DNA from: a virus
IMG/VR virus record: IMGVR_UViG_3300021356_000034
Coordinates: 1-48,151 of that record
DNA: 48,151 nucleotides
Reading direction: 5' to 3' (one strand)
Numbering within the stretch: the stretch's first letter is position 1; every line of letters starts with the position of its first letter. Shown here piece after piece: positions 8,347 to 15,615 of this stretch. The notes beneath the pieces were generated by a model. That model worked only from the letters and a program-made list of their open reading frames with translations, ran no database searches and was not told the DNA's origin. The translations under genes and the position numbers were made by a program.

Positions 8347-8880
8347 TTACCAAAAAAAGTTACCACCACCACTTAATCCAAGTTGTTTTGCGTACTTTGG
8401 AAGTCTACATGCCCAATAGCCTGGTTTTGTCTTATCGTTCTTTTGGTCGCAATTATGTCTTGCAACAAAACTCTTTCTTGCTTCTGGGTCATTAATCTTT
8501 GCAGTCAATCCTGTTGTATCCCCAAAGGAAACCTTAATTACATTTCCCTTATCATTTTTAACATATACATAATACTTTTTCTTACCACCCCTCTTTGGAG
8601 AATTCAATTCCACATCTTCTTCTTCCATCAAAGGACAGTCCAAAGGAACATATTCCTGTTCCTCAAACATCGCCCACTCACCAATATCTGTTTGTAACAT
8701 TTCTATGTCGTAAAGGTCAAACTCGACTTTACCCTCTTCGAATAATCTTCTTGCAACTCTAAAGGTTTCATAAAAATTATTTGAACCTAGACGAAAGACA
8801 TTATCAATTAGTGGTATTTCATTCTGTCTATGATACAACACCATTTCTTCTATATTTTGAAACTGTTTATAAGTTTTCAT
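8347..8880 (-). CDS. conserved late protein with capsid-targeting-like N-terminus
   Basis: I place the start at the ATG at 8880, which overlaps the upstream stop by four bases (ATGA) and has GGAGAAG upstream; an in-frame ATG at 8958 would lie inside the previous gene. The 177-residue product begins M-K-T-Y-K-Q-F, almost the same as the T4 internal-protein capsid-targeting sequence MKTYQEFIAE, with an I-E-E candidate cleavage site at 10-12. The C-terminal about 70 residues (KYYVYVKNDKGNVIKVSFGD, an ARKSFVARHNC stretch and a final SGGGNFFW) form a conserved basic domain common in marine T4-like phages; its role is unknown to me. I infer a head-internal protein. Confidence 0.6.
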   Translation of the reverse strand: MKTYKQFQNIEEMVLYHRQNEIPLIDNVFRLGSNNFYETFRVARRLFEEGKVEFDLYDIEMLQTDIGEWAMFEEQEYVPLDCPLMEEEDVELNSPKRGGKKKYYVYVKNDKGNVIKVSFGDTTGLTAKINDPEARKSFVARHNCDQKNDKTKPGYWACRLPKYAKQLGLSGGGNFFW

Positions 8881-9380
8881 CTCAATAACTTCTCCAATTC
8901 TCTCATAGTCTTCGCTGGATTGATATGACGAATACCAATACCACCTTTCGCTTCCCATTCTTTTATATTCTTAGGATAATCATCAATTAGAATATTTGGT
9001 TTATCATTTGTTGTAGCAAATTTCTGTTTATCTGCTCGTTGGACTAAATGTATTTTTCCATTCAATCTCAAATTTTTTGAAATCCAAAATCTTTTACCTT
9101 TTTGTGAGTTCGAATCTCTTTTTGAATATGCAGATAAAATATTTGCATTATATTTGTTTAACATTCTCCACATTTTTTCTGCACCAGGCATCCATGGAAG
9201 GGTATGCCAAAAATCTTTTTTAGATTTAATATCTTCCCATCTTTCTTCTTTATCAGTTGATGCAAAGTCTTTATTAAATGCATCTGTATATCCGCCTGTA
9301 AAATTACAAAGGACTTCATCCATATCGCAGTAAATTTCTGGCATTTCTTTTTCAAGAATATACTGATTGAATGTTTTCAT
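8877..9380 (-). CDS. HAD-superfamily phosphatase (5'-nucleotidase-like) with capsid-targeting-like N-terminus
   Basis: 167 residues. The HAD catalytic motif D19-M-D21-E-V is followed by motif IV with D133-D134 in I-L-I-D-D-Y, and by an intermediate serine motif (ILSAYSK, about 81-87). The small size and W-rich cap region resemble 5'(3')-deoxyribonucleotidases. The natural reaction would be removal of a phosphate from a nucleotide or a nucleic-acid end. The first ten residues, M-K-T-F-N-Q-Y-I-L-E, align without gaps to the T4 capsid-targeting sequence MKTYQEFIAE and end in I-L-E, a gp21-type cleavage site; the HAD fold starts only a few residues later. Overlaps both neighbours by ATGA. Confidence 0.75.
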   Translation of the reverse strand: MKTFNQYILEKEMPEIYCDMDEVLCNFTGGYTDAFNKDFASTDKEERWEDIKSKKDFWHTLPWMPGAEKMWRMLNKYNANILSAYSKRDSNSQKGKRFWISKNLRLNGKIHLVQRADKQKFATTNDKPNILIDDYPKNIKEWEAKGGIGIRHINPAKTMRELEKLLR

Positions 9381-9670
9381 TTCATCAAACCTTTTATTAT
9401 TTTTAATGCCTTTTTACCATCTGGGTGGTTCGGGTTAATACTGACTTCATCTCCGTTAACAAAATCAGAAATATTAGCTGACTTGCCAAGAGCAGTAATT
9501 GCTTTGTGTAATGGATCTTTTGGATCGTATCTTCGCTCAAAATCGGATTTTCCTCTTAGTTCTACCCAACTCTTTTCCTTAGTATCCCACATTTTAAGAA
9601 CATCTTGCCCTTTGCCACGAATCAATTTAAGTTTGATGCCTTCAGAAAGATACTGAGTAAATCCTAACAT
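9377..9670 (-). CDS. small basic protein with capsid-targeting-like N-terminus
   Basis: A 97-residue protein I do not recognise. Residues 1-10 (M-L-G-F-T-Q-Y-L-S-E) have the aromatic-x-x-aromatic-L-x-E pattern of a capsid-targeting sequence, with the candidate gp21 cleavage after E10. The remainder is basic, has a 'KMWDTKEKSWVEL' segment and a helical C-terminus. It sits between a P-loop kinase and a HAD phosphatase. Its ATG shares a base with the kinase stop (TAATG), and the phosphatase ATG overlaps its own stop (ATGA), so it is probably co-translated with them. Confidence 0.5.
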   Translation of the reverse strand: MLGFTQYLSEGIKLKLIRGKGQDVLKMWDTKEKSWVELRGKSDFERRYDPKDPLHKAITALGKSANISDFVNGDEVSINPNHPDGKKALKIIKGLMK

Positions 9671-10614
9671 TAGTCATCATCCATTTCGTCCATGATACTA
9701 TAATCATAAACAGCATCAATGTAATCCTTGGCCTTTGTCACTTTAGAAACTACCCACGCCTCCATTTCATATTCGTCATTTTGTGGATTATCCACTTCTT
9801 CCATAAGTGCCTCTGCAAGTTCTGTAGACTTATTAGAAAGAATGATAAGTTGTCTCAACATCATCTCCAAACTATCTTGTGCAAACTCTGCGTCTTCTCT
9901 AATTAGTTCTTCTTTAATTCCTCTGGCAGCCTTTTCTGCAGAAATCCATTTTTTTGCGACACTTTTAGTTGGTTTTTTCTTTGTCCATGTTCCAATGGTT
10001 CTATATGCCCTCATAACATCTCTTTCAAAATCAGCACCATCGGAGTTATCAATTACAAACATTTTTGATTTAAATGCAGACTGGAATTTTCCAATGTTTC
10101 CTTGAACACCTTTCCACATAGATTCAACTTCATTGTCTGGAAGACTTCTCGCCCTTAACCTATTTCGGTTTAATGCGGTATCTAAATCGGTGTTTACAAA
10201 AATCATTGCGGTTTCATAACCCATCGCTTCTAACTTGTCTTTTTGTTTTTTAATTTTATCATAATCTTTTCCAGTACCATCGATAACAAGTCCAAGTCTA
10301 CCCTTCATATATCCCGCCTGTTGCATCGCAGTAAGTGCCTTTGCTTTACCTCTTACTTGTTGTCCAAGGTCAGAGAAAATATCGTCTGGATTTCCTTTAT
10401 CCAATCCAGCCTTATCTAATGCCCTTTCAAATGCAGGATCAGAGTTTACAACTCTCAATCCAAAAGAAGTAAGTGCAGTTCTACCTACAATAAAGGATTT
10501 GCCAGAACCTGGCCCACCAGCGAGAAACACCGCCTTAAAGATGCCTGGGTCGTGTATGCCCTCATTTAAAGACTCTTCGTTCCTAAGATTTTCGATTATA
10601 TTTTTTATATCCAT
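9670..10614 (-). CDS. P-loop kinase (zeta-toxin/polynucleotide-kinase-like)
   Basis: 314 residues. A clear Walker A motif, G-G-P-G-S-G-K-S, is at 33-40. Next come V-V-N-S-D (about 54-58), a 'GLVIDGTG' strand as Walker B-like segment, and an arginine-rich 'NRNRLRARSLP' lid. This arrangement fits small kinases of the zeta-toxin, AAA_33 or polynucleotide-kinase group. The substrate is not evident. A C-terminal helical segment from about residue 240 ends in a 'MEAWVVSKVTKAKDYID' block that I recall from several phage virion proteins. An L-N-E site at 16-18, just before the kinase fold, could be cut by gp21. Neighbours are a ligase-like protein upstream (1 base apart) and a HAD phosphatase downstream. 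Confidence 0.7.
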   Translation of the reverse strand: MDIKNIIENLRNEESLNEGIHDPGIFKAVFLAGGPGSGKSFIVGRTALTSFGLRVVNSDPAFERALDKAGLDKGNPDDIFSDLGQQVRGKAKALTAMQQAGYMKGRLGLVIDGTGKDYDKIKKQKDKLEAMGYETAMIFVNTDLDTALNRNRLRARSLPDNEVESMWKGVQGNIGKFQSAFKSKMFVIDNSDGADFERDVMRAYRTIGTWTKKKPTKSVAKKWISAEKAARGIKEELIREDAEFAQDSLEMMLRQLIILSNKSTELAEALMEEVDNPQNDEYEMEAWVVSKVTKAKDYIDAVYDYSIMDEMDDD

Positions 10615-10615
10615 T

Positions 10616-11869
10616 TTACTTATCCCATGCCTTTGCTGCAGTAAAGTTATTGTAACTAAATTCCATTCGATCTACAATTTTGACGGCATTACCATTCGTA
10701 TCAATTGCAACATAACCTTCTGGATTTGTCACTTCGTAACCGTTTTTTGTACGAACAAAAATCTGCGTTAATTGTTTAACACTATTTAGTTTATTTATAA
10801 TGAGAGACTTGGCGTCAATCATTTCTTCCATAAAATCGACAATTGCATATGCAACACTGTCTAATTTAATTAACTGCTTTACTGCATCATCTCTAATTCT
10901 CTCTTTATCTTTTCTTGCACCTTCGGTTTTTAATTTTGCAATTACCTTTTCGTCAAAAAACTTTTTAACATACATCGAATAGTCTAGATTTTTCATATTC
11001 TTTGTAGAAATATTCTGTCCTTCACGGATGTATGTATTGAGATAGGTTTTAAAACTTGCACCGGCGAGTCCTTTAATAAAAGTTTTATTTTGAAGTTGCA
11101 TAAATGTTTTAAAATCATTCGCCTTGATTTTCTTAAATTTTCTACCAACTTGAGACATTTGACCATTGAATGTTTTTAGTTCAGACGAAGTAAATTTTGC
11201 AGAACCAGAAACATCTTTATATGTTGCATCATCCATCCACACAGAAGATGTTTTCTTTAGCCCAGAAATATTAACACCAAAAGAAGCTGTCATTGATGGT
11301 AAATCTTTCCCAGAATATGTTGTATGCCAAACAACACCGATTTTTGCAGCGTTGATCGCCTTTCCTAAATCAGAGTCTTTCTGAACTGCGTACATCAATG
11401 TATTTTGTTGAAATGTTAGATATGTCTCGCCATCAAGTGTTTTTTCCGACACATCGTCAGTAAACATCAAGTCGCCTTGAATTACCCCTTTGATTCCTAA
11501 CTTGGAAAATTCTTGAAATGCAACAGTAAATTTTGATTTTAAGGCAGGACTAAGTTTTGTATCTGCAGCAATCTCTGCCGTACTTTTATATAACAACGGA
11601 GTTTCATTAAATACAGATTTTTTTGCAACAAAAAACTTGCCGTCACTTGGGTCAATTCCAGCGAATATGGCAGGAGCACCGTCCCATTTAACTGTCATGT
11701 TTACTTTAGCATCTGAGTTTCCAGCCAACATGTCTCTTAAAGATAAAAGAAATCGAACAGCGGCTCGACCACCATCGATTCCAAAGTTTAAAATTTCATC
11801 CTCAAGATGTTCTAGGTGTAAATTTTTTCCACCCTTTGATTCATTAAGATATTTTTTAAATGATTGCAT
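10616..11869 (-). CDS. covalent nucleotidyltransferase (ligase-like), DUF6267-type
   Basis: 417 residues. K61-W-D-G64 fits ligase motif I (KxDG), the lysine that takes AMP or GMP. G-V-I-Q-G-D-L at 128-134 fits motif III, E384-G-Y-V fits motif IV, and A-V-K397-I-V fits motif V. These motifs point to the DNA/RNA ligase or capping-enzyme fold; I recall the family as DUF6267. The gap between motifs III and IV (about 250 residues) is far longer than usual, so either an insertion exists or the motif IV assignment is wrong. Residues 1-10 (M-Q-S-F-K-K-Y-L-N-E) look like a capsid-targeting sequence with L-N-E at its end. The start shares a base with the upstream stop (TAATG). Function inferred: nucleic-acid end joining or nucleotidylation. 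Confidence 0.6.
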   Translation of the reverse strand: MQSFKKYLNESKGGKNLHLEHLEDEILNFGIDGGRAAVRFLLSLRDMLAGNSDAKVNMTVKWDGAPAIFAGIDPSDGKFFVAKKSVFNETPLLYKSTAEIAADTKLSPALKSKFTVAFQEFSKLGIKGVIQGDLMFTDDVSEKTLDGETYLTFQQNTLMYAVQKDSDLGKAINAAKIGVVWHTTYSGKDLPSMTASFGVNISGLKKTSSVWMDDATYKDVSGSAKFTSSELKTFNGQMSQVGRKFKKIKANDFKTFMQLQNKTFIKGLAGASFKTYLNTYIREGQNISTKNMKNLDYSMYVKKFFDEKVIAKLKTEGARKDKERIRDDAVKQLIKLDSVAYAIVDFMEEMIDAKSLIINKLNSVKQLTQIFVRTKNGYEVTNPEGYVAIDTNGNAVKIVDRMEFSYNNFTAAKAWDK

Positions 11870-13230
11870 TAGTAAAGTTTCCCGAATGGCCCAAATATTT
11901 TCCCCTTCTTTTGGGCAAGATATGTTAAAGTTGTTAGTAAGTCATCTCTTTTTTCATCGTTTGTGATAGAGACAATTTCACACACCAAATGAAGTTGCAT
12001 CAACTTACTATGAGCATAATCTGGTCTAGATGTATTAAATACCGATACCACATTTTTTTGAAACTGGTTTTCGGTTATTCCTGTATATTGTTTTACTTTA
12101 TTAAATTTATATAAGAATCTATTATAATCATTCATAAATTCTTGTTCAGATGTAGGATAATTTTTATTATCATTGTCCCAAGTAAGACCTTCGTCTGTAA
12201 AAACTTTTCTGGCCATGTCTAAAGGAACCTTACCAAGTCTTGCAGAAGTCGCACCCAAGTCTGTCCCTTCGATTTTTAAATTATTAAAACCAGCACTATT
12301 TTGTCTGATTTGAAATTTAATTTTTCCCTTTTTGCCTTCTACGACAATTTTGGTATCTGAGTTAACAAACTCTCCATTACCTTTTGTTTTTAAATTTAGA
12401 TCAATATCAGAAAGTTTGAAATTATATTCTTTATCATCGAAAATATCCATATTTTCTAGATTCACAAGTTCCCATTTTGCAGTTCTCCCAGACATCTTTT
12501 TTAAGGAAATACCTACAATTCTTCTTTCATGGAACATATCTCTTAGAATAGCGTTGAATTCTTCTAGAGAAGTTACATCATCTAATACTTTTTCTTTTAA
12601 AGTATTTTTTACTTTGTTAAGGTCAGATACTAACCATATGTCTGCAGGGTTCCAAGTATCTTTTTTTGCAATACCATATTTTTGTTTGCAAATCCCAGTG
12701 ATATAATCCATAAACCCACCATCTCTGGAGTAGTGTCCATATCTAGTATTTCCTACTTCTCTATATGTTGTGAGTTGTTGTTGAAAGAATGTATTTTCCC
12801 ATTCTTCGTTCATTGCAGGATATATCGCCTTCAGATCATTGCGATATAATTTCATAAATGCACCTTGATTAGTATACCCATTATTTTCAATACTTTTTTG
12901 TATTGCAAAAAGAGAGGCGAGTTCTTGCATCTGGGTAGTTTTCCCATCAGAACCGCCTCCCATTCCACTAAAGGGTGCTTTATCTATTTGTGTCCACTTA
13001 TACCCATTAAAAATGGGAAGGTACTGGCCACTTTTTGTTAAAGAACTTGTAACTCTAGGTTGCGATTTGTCCTTCACCGCCCCAAGAAACTTTTTTACTT
13101 CTGGAGTCAATTGAACTACGGCTTTTGATCTATCCGAAAACTTTAGTTCTTTTTTACCATTGATAACATCCGCAACCATATTCAAATATGGTTTTTCAAA
13201 CTTTGCTTCTTTTGCCCCAAGGTTTGCCAA
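11869..13230 (-). CDS. uncharacterised protein, possible PD-(D/E)XK nuclease fold
   Basis: 453 residues. Residues 103 (E in QELASLF), 197 (D in N-P-A-D-I-W) and 244 (K in I-S-L-K-K) have the order and spacing of the E...D...(S/E)xK active site of restriction-endonuclease-like folds. The W-N-P-A-D-I-W and G-I-S-L-K-K strings are the most distinctive parts. This is motif reading, not a confirmed assignment. No ATG fits the N-terminus. I take TTG at 13230, which is 6 bases after AGGGA and about 30 bases downstream of a perfect late promoter; the first in-frame ATG is at 13179. It is the first gene of the late block that runs to the left end. Confidence 0.5.
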   Translation of the reverse strand: MANLGAKEAKFEKPYLNMVADVINGKKELKFSDRSKAVVQLTPEVKKFLGAVKDKSQPRVTSSLTKSGQYLPIFNGYKWTQIDKAPFSGMGGGSDGKTTQMQELASLFAIQKSIENNGYTNQGAFMKLYRNDLKAIYPAMNEEWENTFFQQQLTTYREVGNTRYGHYSRDGGFMDYITGICKQKYGIAKKDTWNPADIWLVSDLNKVKNTLKEKVLDDVTSLEEFNAILRDMFHERRIVGISLKKMSGRTAKWELVNLENMDIFDDKEYNFKLSDIDLNLKTKGNGEFVNSDTKIVVEGKKGKIKFQIRQNSAGFNNLKIEGTDLGATSARLGKVPLDMARKVFTDEGLTWDNDNKNYPTSEQEFMNDYNRFLYKFNKVKQYTGITENQFQKNVVSVFNTSRPDYAHSKLMQLHLVCEIVSITNDEKRDDLLTTLTYLAQKKGKIFGPFGKLY

Positions 13231-13261
13231 TGGAATTCCCTTTTTACTAAGTTAATACCAT

Positions 13262-13269
13262 TATTTATA
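13262..13269 (-). promoter_or_regulatory. late promoter TATAAATA
   Basis: A perfect T4 late box on the minus strand in the 42-base gap between the oxygenase and the PD-(D/E)XK-like gene. It marks the switch from replication genes to the late block at the left of the window. Confidence 0.7.
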
Positions 13270-13272
13270 ATT

Positions 13273-13923
13273 TTACATATAATGGAGATATGTGCCGACA
13301 ACATACTTATCATCAGACTTTGCGGGCATACATTGATGTGGGTGTGTCCAGAAAGGTGGCCAGATGGCAAGTCTTCCCTTAACTGGATTCACACTTAGAT
13401 TATAATCTGGGAAAACAGTCTCCCCACCTTCTTCGACATCATTCAAATAAAAGAAACATGCAACAAATCTTTTTGCGGATAAGTGGTCTCCAACATCCGA
13501 ATGATATTTAAAATCATCATCAGAACCCTTAGTATATTTTTTCATTTTAATTTCTTCGTTGACACACTGGCCAGGAAAAAACATAATGTTATTATGTCTG
13601 CGATACATTTCAGTATACTCAGAAATAATAGTTAAAAGTTTCATAGAAAATTCTTCAAACTCTGGGAACTTTTCAGATAGTTCTGGGTCAAAGAAATTTA
13701 CTTCGGTGTATGTTCTTGCTTCGGTATTTACTTTTCTGTGATGTTCTTTTGCAACTTCAAACAAGTCAATCATCTTATTGCAATCTTCATCAGATAAAAC
13801 ATTATCCCAAACAGAAATAAATGCTCGTTGCCCATCTGGTGGACGCATATCAAACTGATCTTCATCTACTTCGAAATGAACTGTTGTTTCTGCAGTAGTT
13901 GCAGTATTTGCTTCTTGTGTCAT
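13273..13923 (-). CDS. 2-oxoglutarate/Fe(II)-dependent dioxygenase (prolyl-4-hydroxylase-like)
   Basis: 216 residues. The double-stranded beta-helix signature is present: H141-x-D143 in K-Y-H-S-D, the distal iron ligand H196 (or H194) in W-T-H-P-H, and K206 in D-D-K-Y as the likely 2-oxoglutarate anchor. The fold fits the P4Hc group, which hydroxylates proline or other residues using oxygen and 2-oxoglutarate. The target is unknown; marine T4-like phages often carry such genes. The start overlaps the gp41 stop (ATGA) and has GGAGATA upstream, so it is probably expressed with the replication operon. The first 20 residues are Thr/Ala/Glu-rich and probably disordered. Confidence 0.85.
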   Translation of the reverse strand: MTQEANTATTAETTVHFEVDEDQFDMRPPDGQRAFISVWDNVLSDEDCNKMIDLFEVAKEHHRKVNTEARTYTEVNFFDPELSEKFPEFEEFSMKLLTIISEYTEMYRRHNNIMFFPGQCVNEEIKMKKYTKGSDDDFKYHSDVGDHLSAKRFVACFFYLNDVEEGGETVFPDYNLSVNPVKGRLAIWPPFWTHPHQCMPAKSDDKYVVGTYLHYM

Positions 13924-15296
13924 ATTTTTATCTCCACACTTCCAATTTTTTTCTTTCCTTCGTTTTGAAAATTCTTATAGGACGATGTACTCACCTCTTC
14001 TACGATATCATCTTGTGCAGAATTTTCTGCATCGTACAATCTCATCTTTGGCCTATCGATTCCAACAACAAATCGTTTATGATTATTAATGTCATTATAT
14101 CTATTCTTCAACTGTTTAACCAAAATCTGATTCATGTCTTCCAACTCTTCAGTAGATATCAACGCAAACATCAAATCTGCAGTCGCAGGAAGTCCAAACG
14201 ACTCTGAAGTATCTGTTAAGTCAACATCTGTATTTGAGTAACCAGAACGAGTGGTCTGTGTTGCACTGATGATAGGCACATCATTCTCAACAGCAAGTCC
14301 TCTCAGTTCTTCTGCAATTGATTTTACAAGAGTATAGGAGTTTATACCAGCACCATAACGTATTCTTGCAGAACTACAAATATTCAAATAGTCGATGAAT
14401 ATTACATCTGGTACAAAGTTCTTTTTCAGATGCAATTCATTCAACAGATGTCTAAAGTGATTTGCATTCGCAACTGCGGTTGGATACTCTTTAATAATCA
14501 ACTTACCAGTAGTTTTATTTTTAATCTTTTCTATTTTCTTTTCGAATACAGACTTAGAAATATTTGCAACATCTGCAATCGAAATGTTAAGTAAGTTTGC
14601 ATCAATTCTTTCTGCAATTTTTTCTTCAGACATTTCTAATGTAATGTATAAAACGTTTTTTCCCATCATATAATGGTTTGCAGCAAGGTCACACATAAAC
14701 AAAGATTTACCAACACCAGTACCAGCAAGAGCAACATTTAATGTTTTGTTCGATAGTCCACCTTTGGTAATTTGATTGAACAAGTCCAAATGGAAAGGTA
14801 TCTTCTCTTCTACTCTATTGTAAAACTCAAATCTAGTTTCAAAGTCATCAACAAAATCATGTCCAATATGTGTATCAAACGATACTGCAAGTGCGTCTTG
14901 TAATAGTTTCGGCAAGTCACCTTTTTGGTCTTGATGATCGTTCAATATACCAATTGATTTCATGACTGCATTATATAATGCACGCTCTTGACACCACTTT
15001 TCGGTATGATCTACTTGCCAGTCAGTTTCTTTCTCATCTGTTTCTTTTAATGTCTCAATGAGAGTAAGTGACTCTTTAAAATTATTTTCACTTAGACTAA
15101 CATCATCTAATGATATCATTAAAGAGTCTTTGGTTGGTGTAGTGTTGTACTTTTCAACATGACTACGAATCAACTCAAATATAACTTTGTTTGGTTCACT
15201 AGTAAAATAATCTTTTTCTAGGTATGGTAATGTTCTTCGCACATAATCTTCATTAGAATATAATGCACTTAGAATTATACTTTCACTTAATTCCAT
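13920..15296 (-). CDS. gp41: replicative DNA helicase gp41 (DnaB family)
   Basis: 458 residues, near the T4 length (475). The N-terminal helical domain (about 1-140) is followed by a RecA-like core with Walker A A-G-T-G-V-G-K-S at 191-198, the segment L-E-M-S-E just after it as in DnaB proteins, and Walker B V-I-F-I-D-Y-L. It unwinds the parental duplex ahead of gp43 and acts as a hexamer with the primase. It follows uvsX and a small zinc protein in the gp43 operon. Its first codons overlap the zinc-protein gene by 14 bases. Confidence 0.93.
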   Translation of the reverse strand: MELSESIILSALYSNEDYVRRTLPYLEKDYFTSEPNKVIFELIRSHVEKYNTTPTKDSLMISLDDVSLSENNFKESLTLIETLKETDEKETDWQVDHTEKWCQERALYNAVMKSIGILNDHQDQKGDLPKLLQDALAVSFDTHIGHDFVDDFETRFEFYNRVEEKIPFHLDLFNQITKGGLSNKTLNVALAGTGVGKSLFMCDLAANHYMMGKNVLYITLEMSEEKIAERIDANLLNISIADVANISKSVFEKKIEKIKNKTTGKLIIKEYPTAVANANHFRHLLNELHLKKNFVPDVIFIDYLNICSSARIRYGAGINSYTLVKSIAEELRGLAVENDVPIISATQTTRSGYSNTDVDLTDTSESFGLPATADLMFALISTEELEDMNQILVKQLKNRYNDINNHKRFVVGIDRPKMRLYDAENSAQDDIVEEVSTSSYKNFQNEGKKKIGSVEIKI

Positions 15297-15615
15297 TCAA
15301 TTTATCCGCTTCATCATAAAGTTTTTTTGCTTCGGACTCTAAAGTCTTCGCTCTATTATGTAGTTCTATAATCTTTTCTTCGTTAGTTAAAGTTTTTTTT
15401 TGATCGATCAAAGTAATTGTTTCTGGTTCTTTGTCTTCAGTACCATAAACTTCTTTCCACTTATCTGCAGGACATCTTAGATTTGCAATCTTTGCTTTTG
15501 CAGGCATAAAACATCCACACTTTTTACATACGAGGGCCAAACCTTGAAAGTGTTCACACCCTCTACAAGTATTAAGTCTTTGTTTATATACATGTTTAGA
15601 AGCAAAGATTTTCAT
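15283..15615 (-). CDS. small cysteine-rich zinc-binding protein
   Basis: 110 residues. Six cysteines in the N-terminal half (C17, C20, C30, C33, C35, C48) form CxxC pairs expected to hold one or two zinc ions. The C-terminal half is a charged helix, probably a coiled coil. I recall the same small gene next to gp41 in cyanophages and SAR11 phages (a DUF6171-like zinc ribbon); its function is unknown. Position between uvsX and the helicase gene suggests a part in replication or recombination. It is tightly packed: it starts directly after the uvsX stop and overlaps gp41 by 14 bases. Confidence 0.6.
   Translation of the reverse strand: MKIFASKHVYKQRLNTCRGCEHFQGLALVCKKCGCFMPAKAKIANLRCPADKWKEVYGTEDKEPETITLIDQKKTLTNEEKIIELHNRAKTLESEAKKLYDEADKLNGIK

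Noticed and set aside
8881-8958. Upstream ATG at 8958 for the 8347-8880 gene
   Set aside because: It lies within the HAD gene and has no ribosome-binding site; ATG 8880 has ATGA coupling and the conserved N-terminal pattern.
10792-10799. Perfect TATAAATA on the minus strand
   Set aside because: Inside the ligase-like gene, about 180 bases before the kinase start; probably chance in AT-rich coding DNA, though an internal late promoter cannot be excluded.
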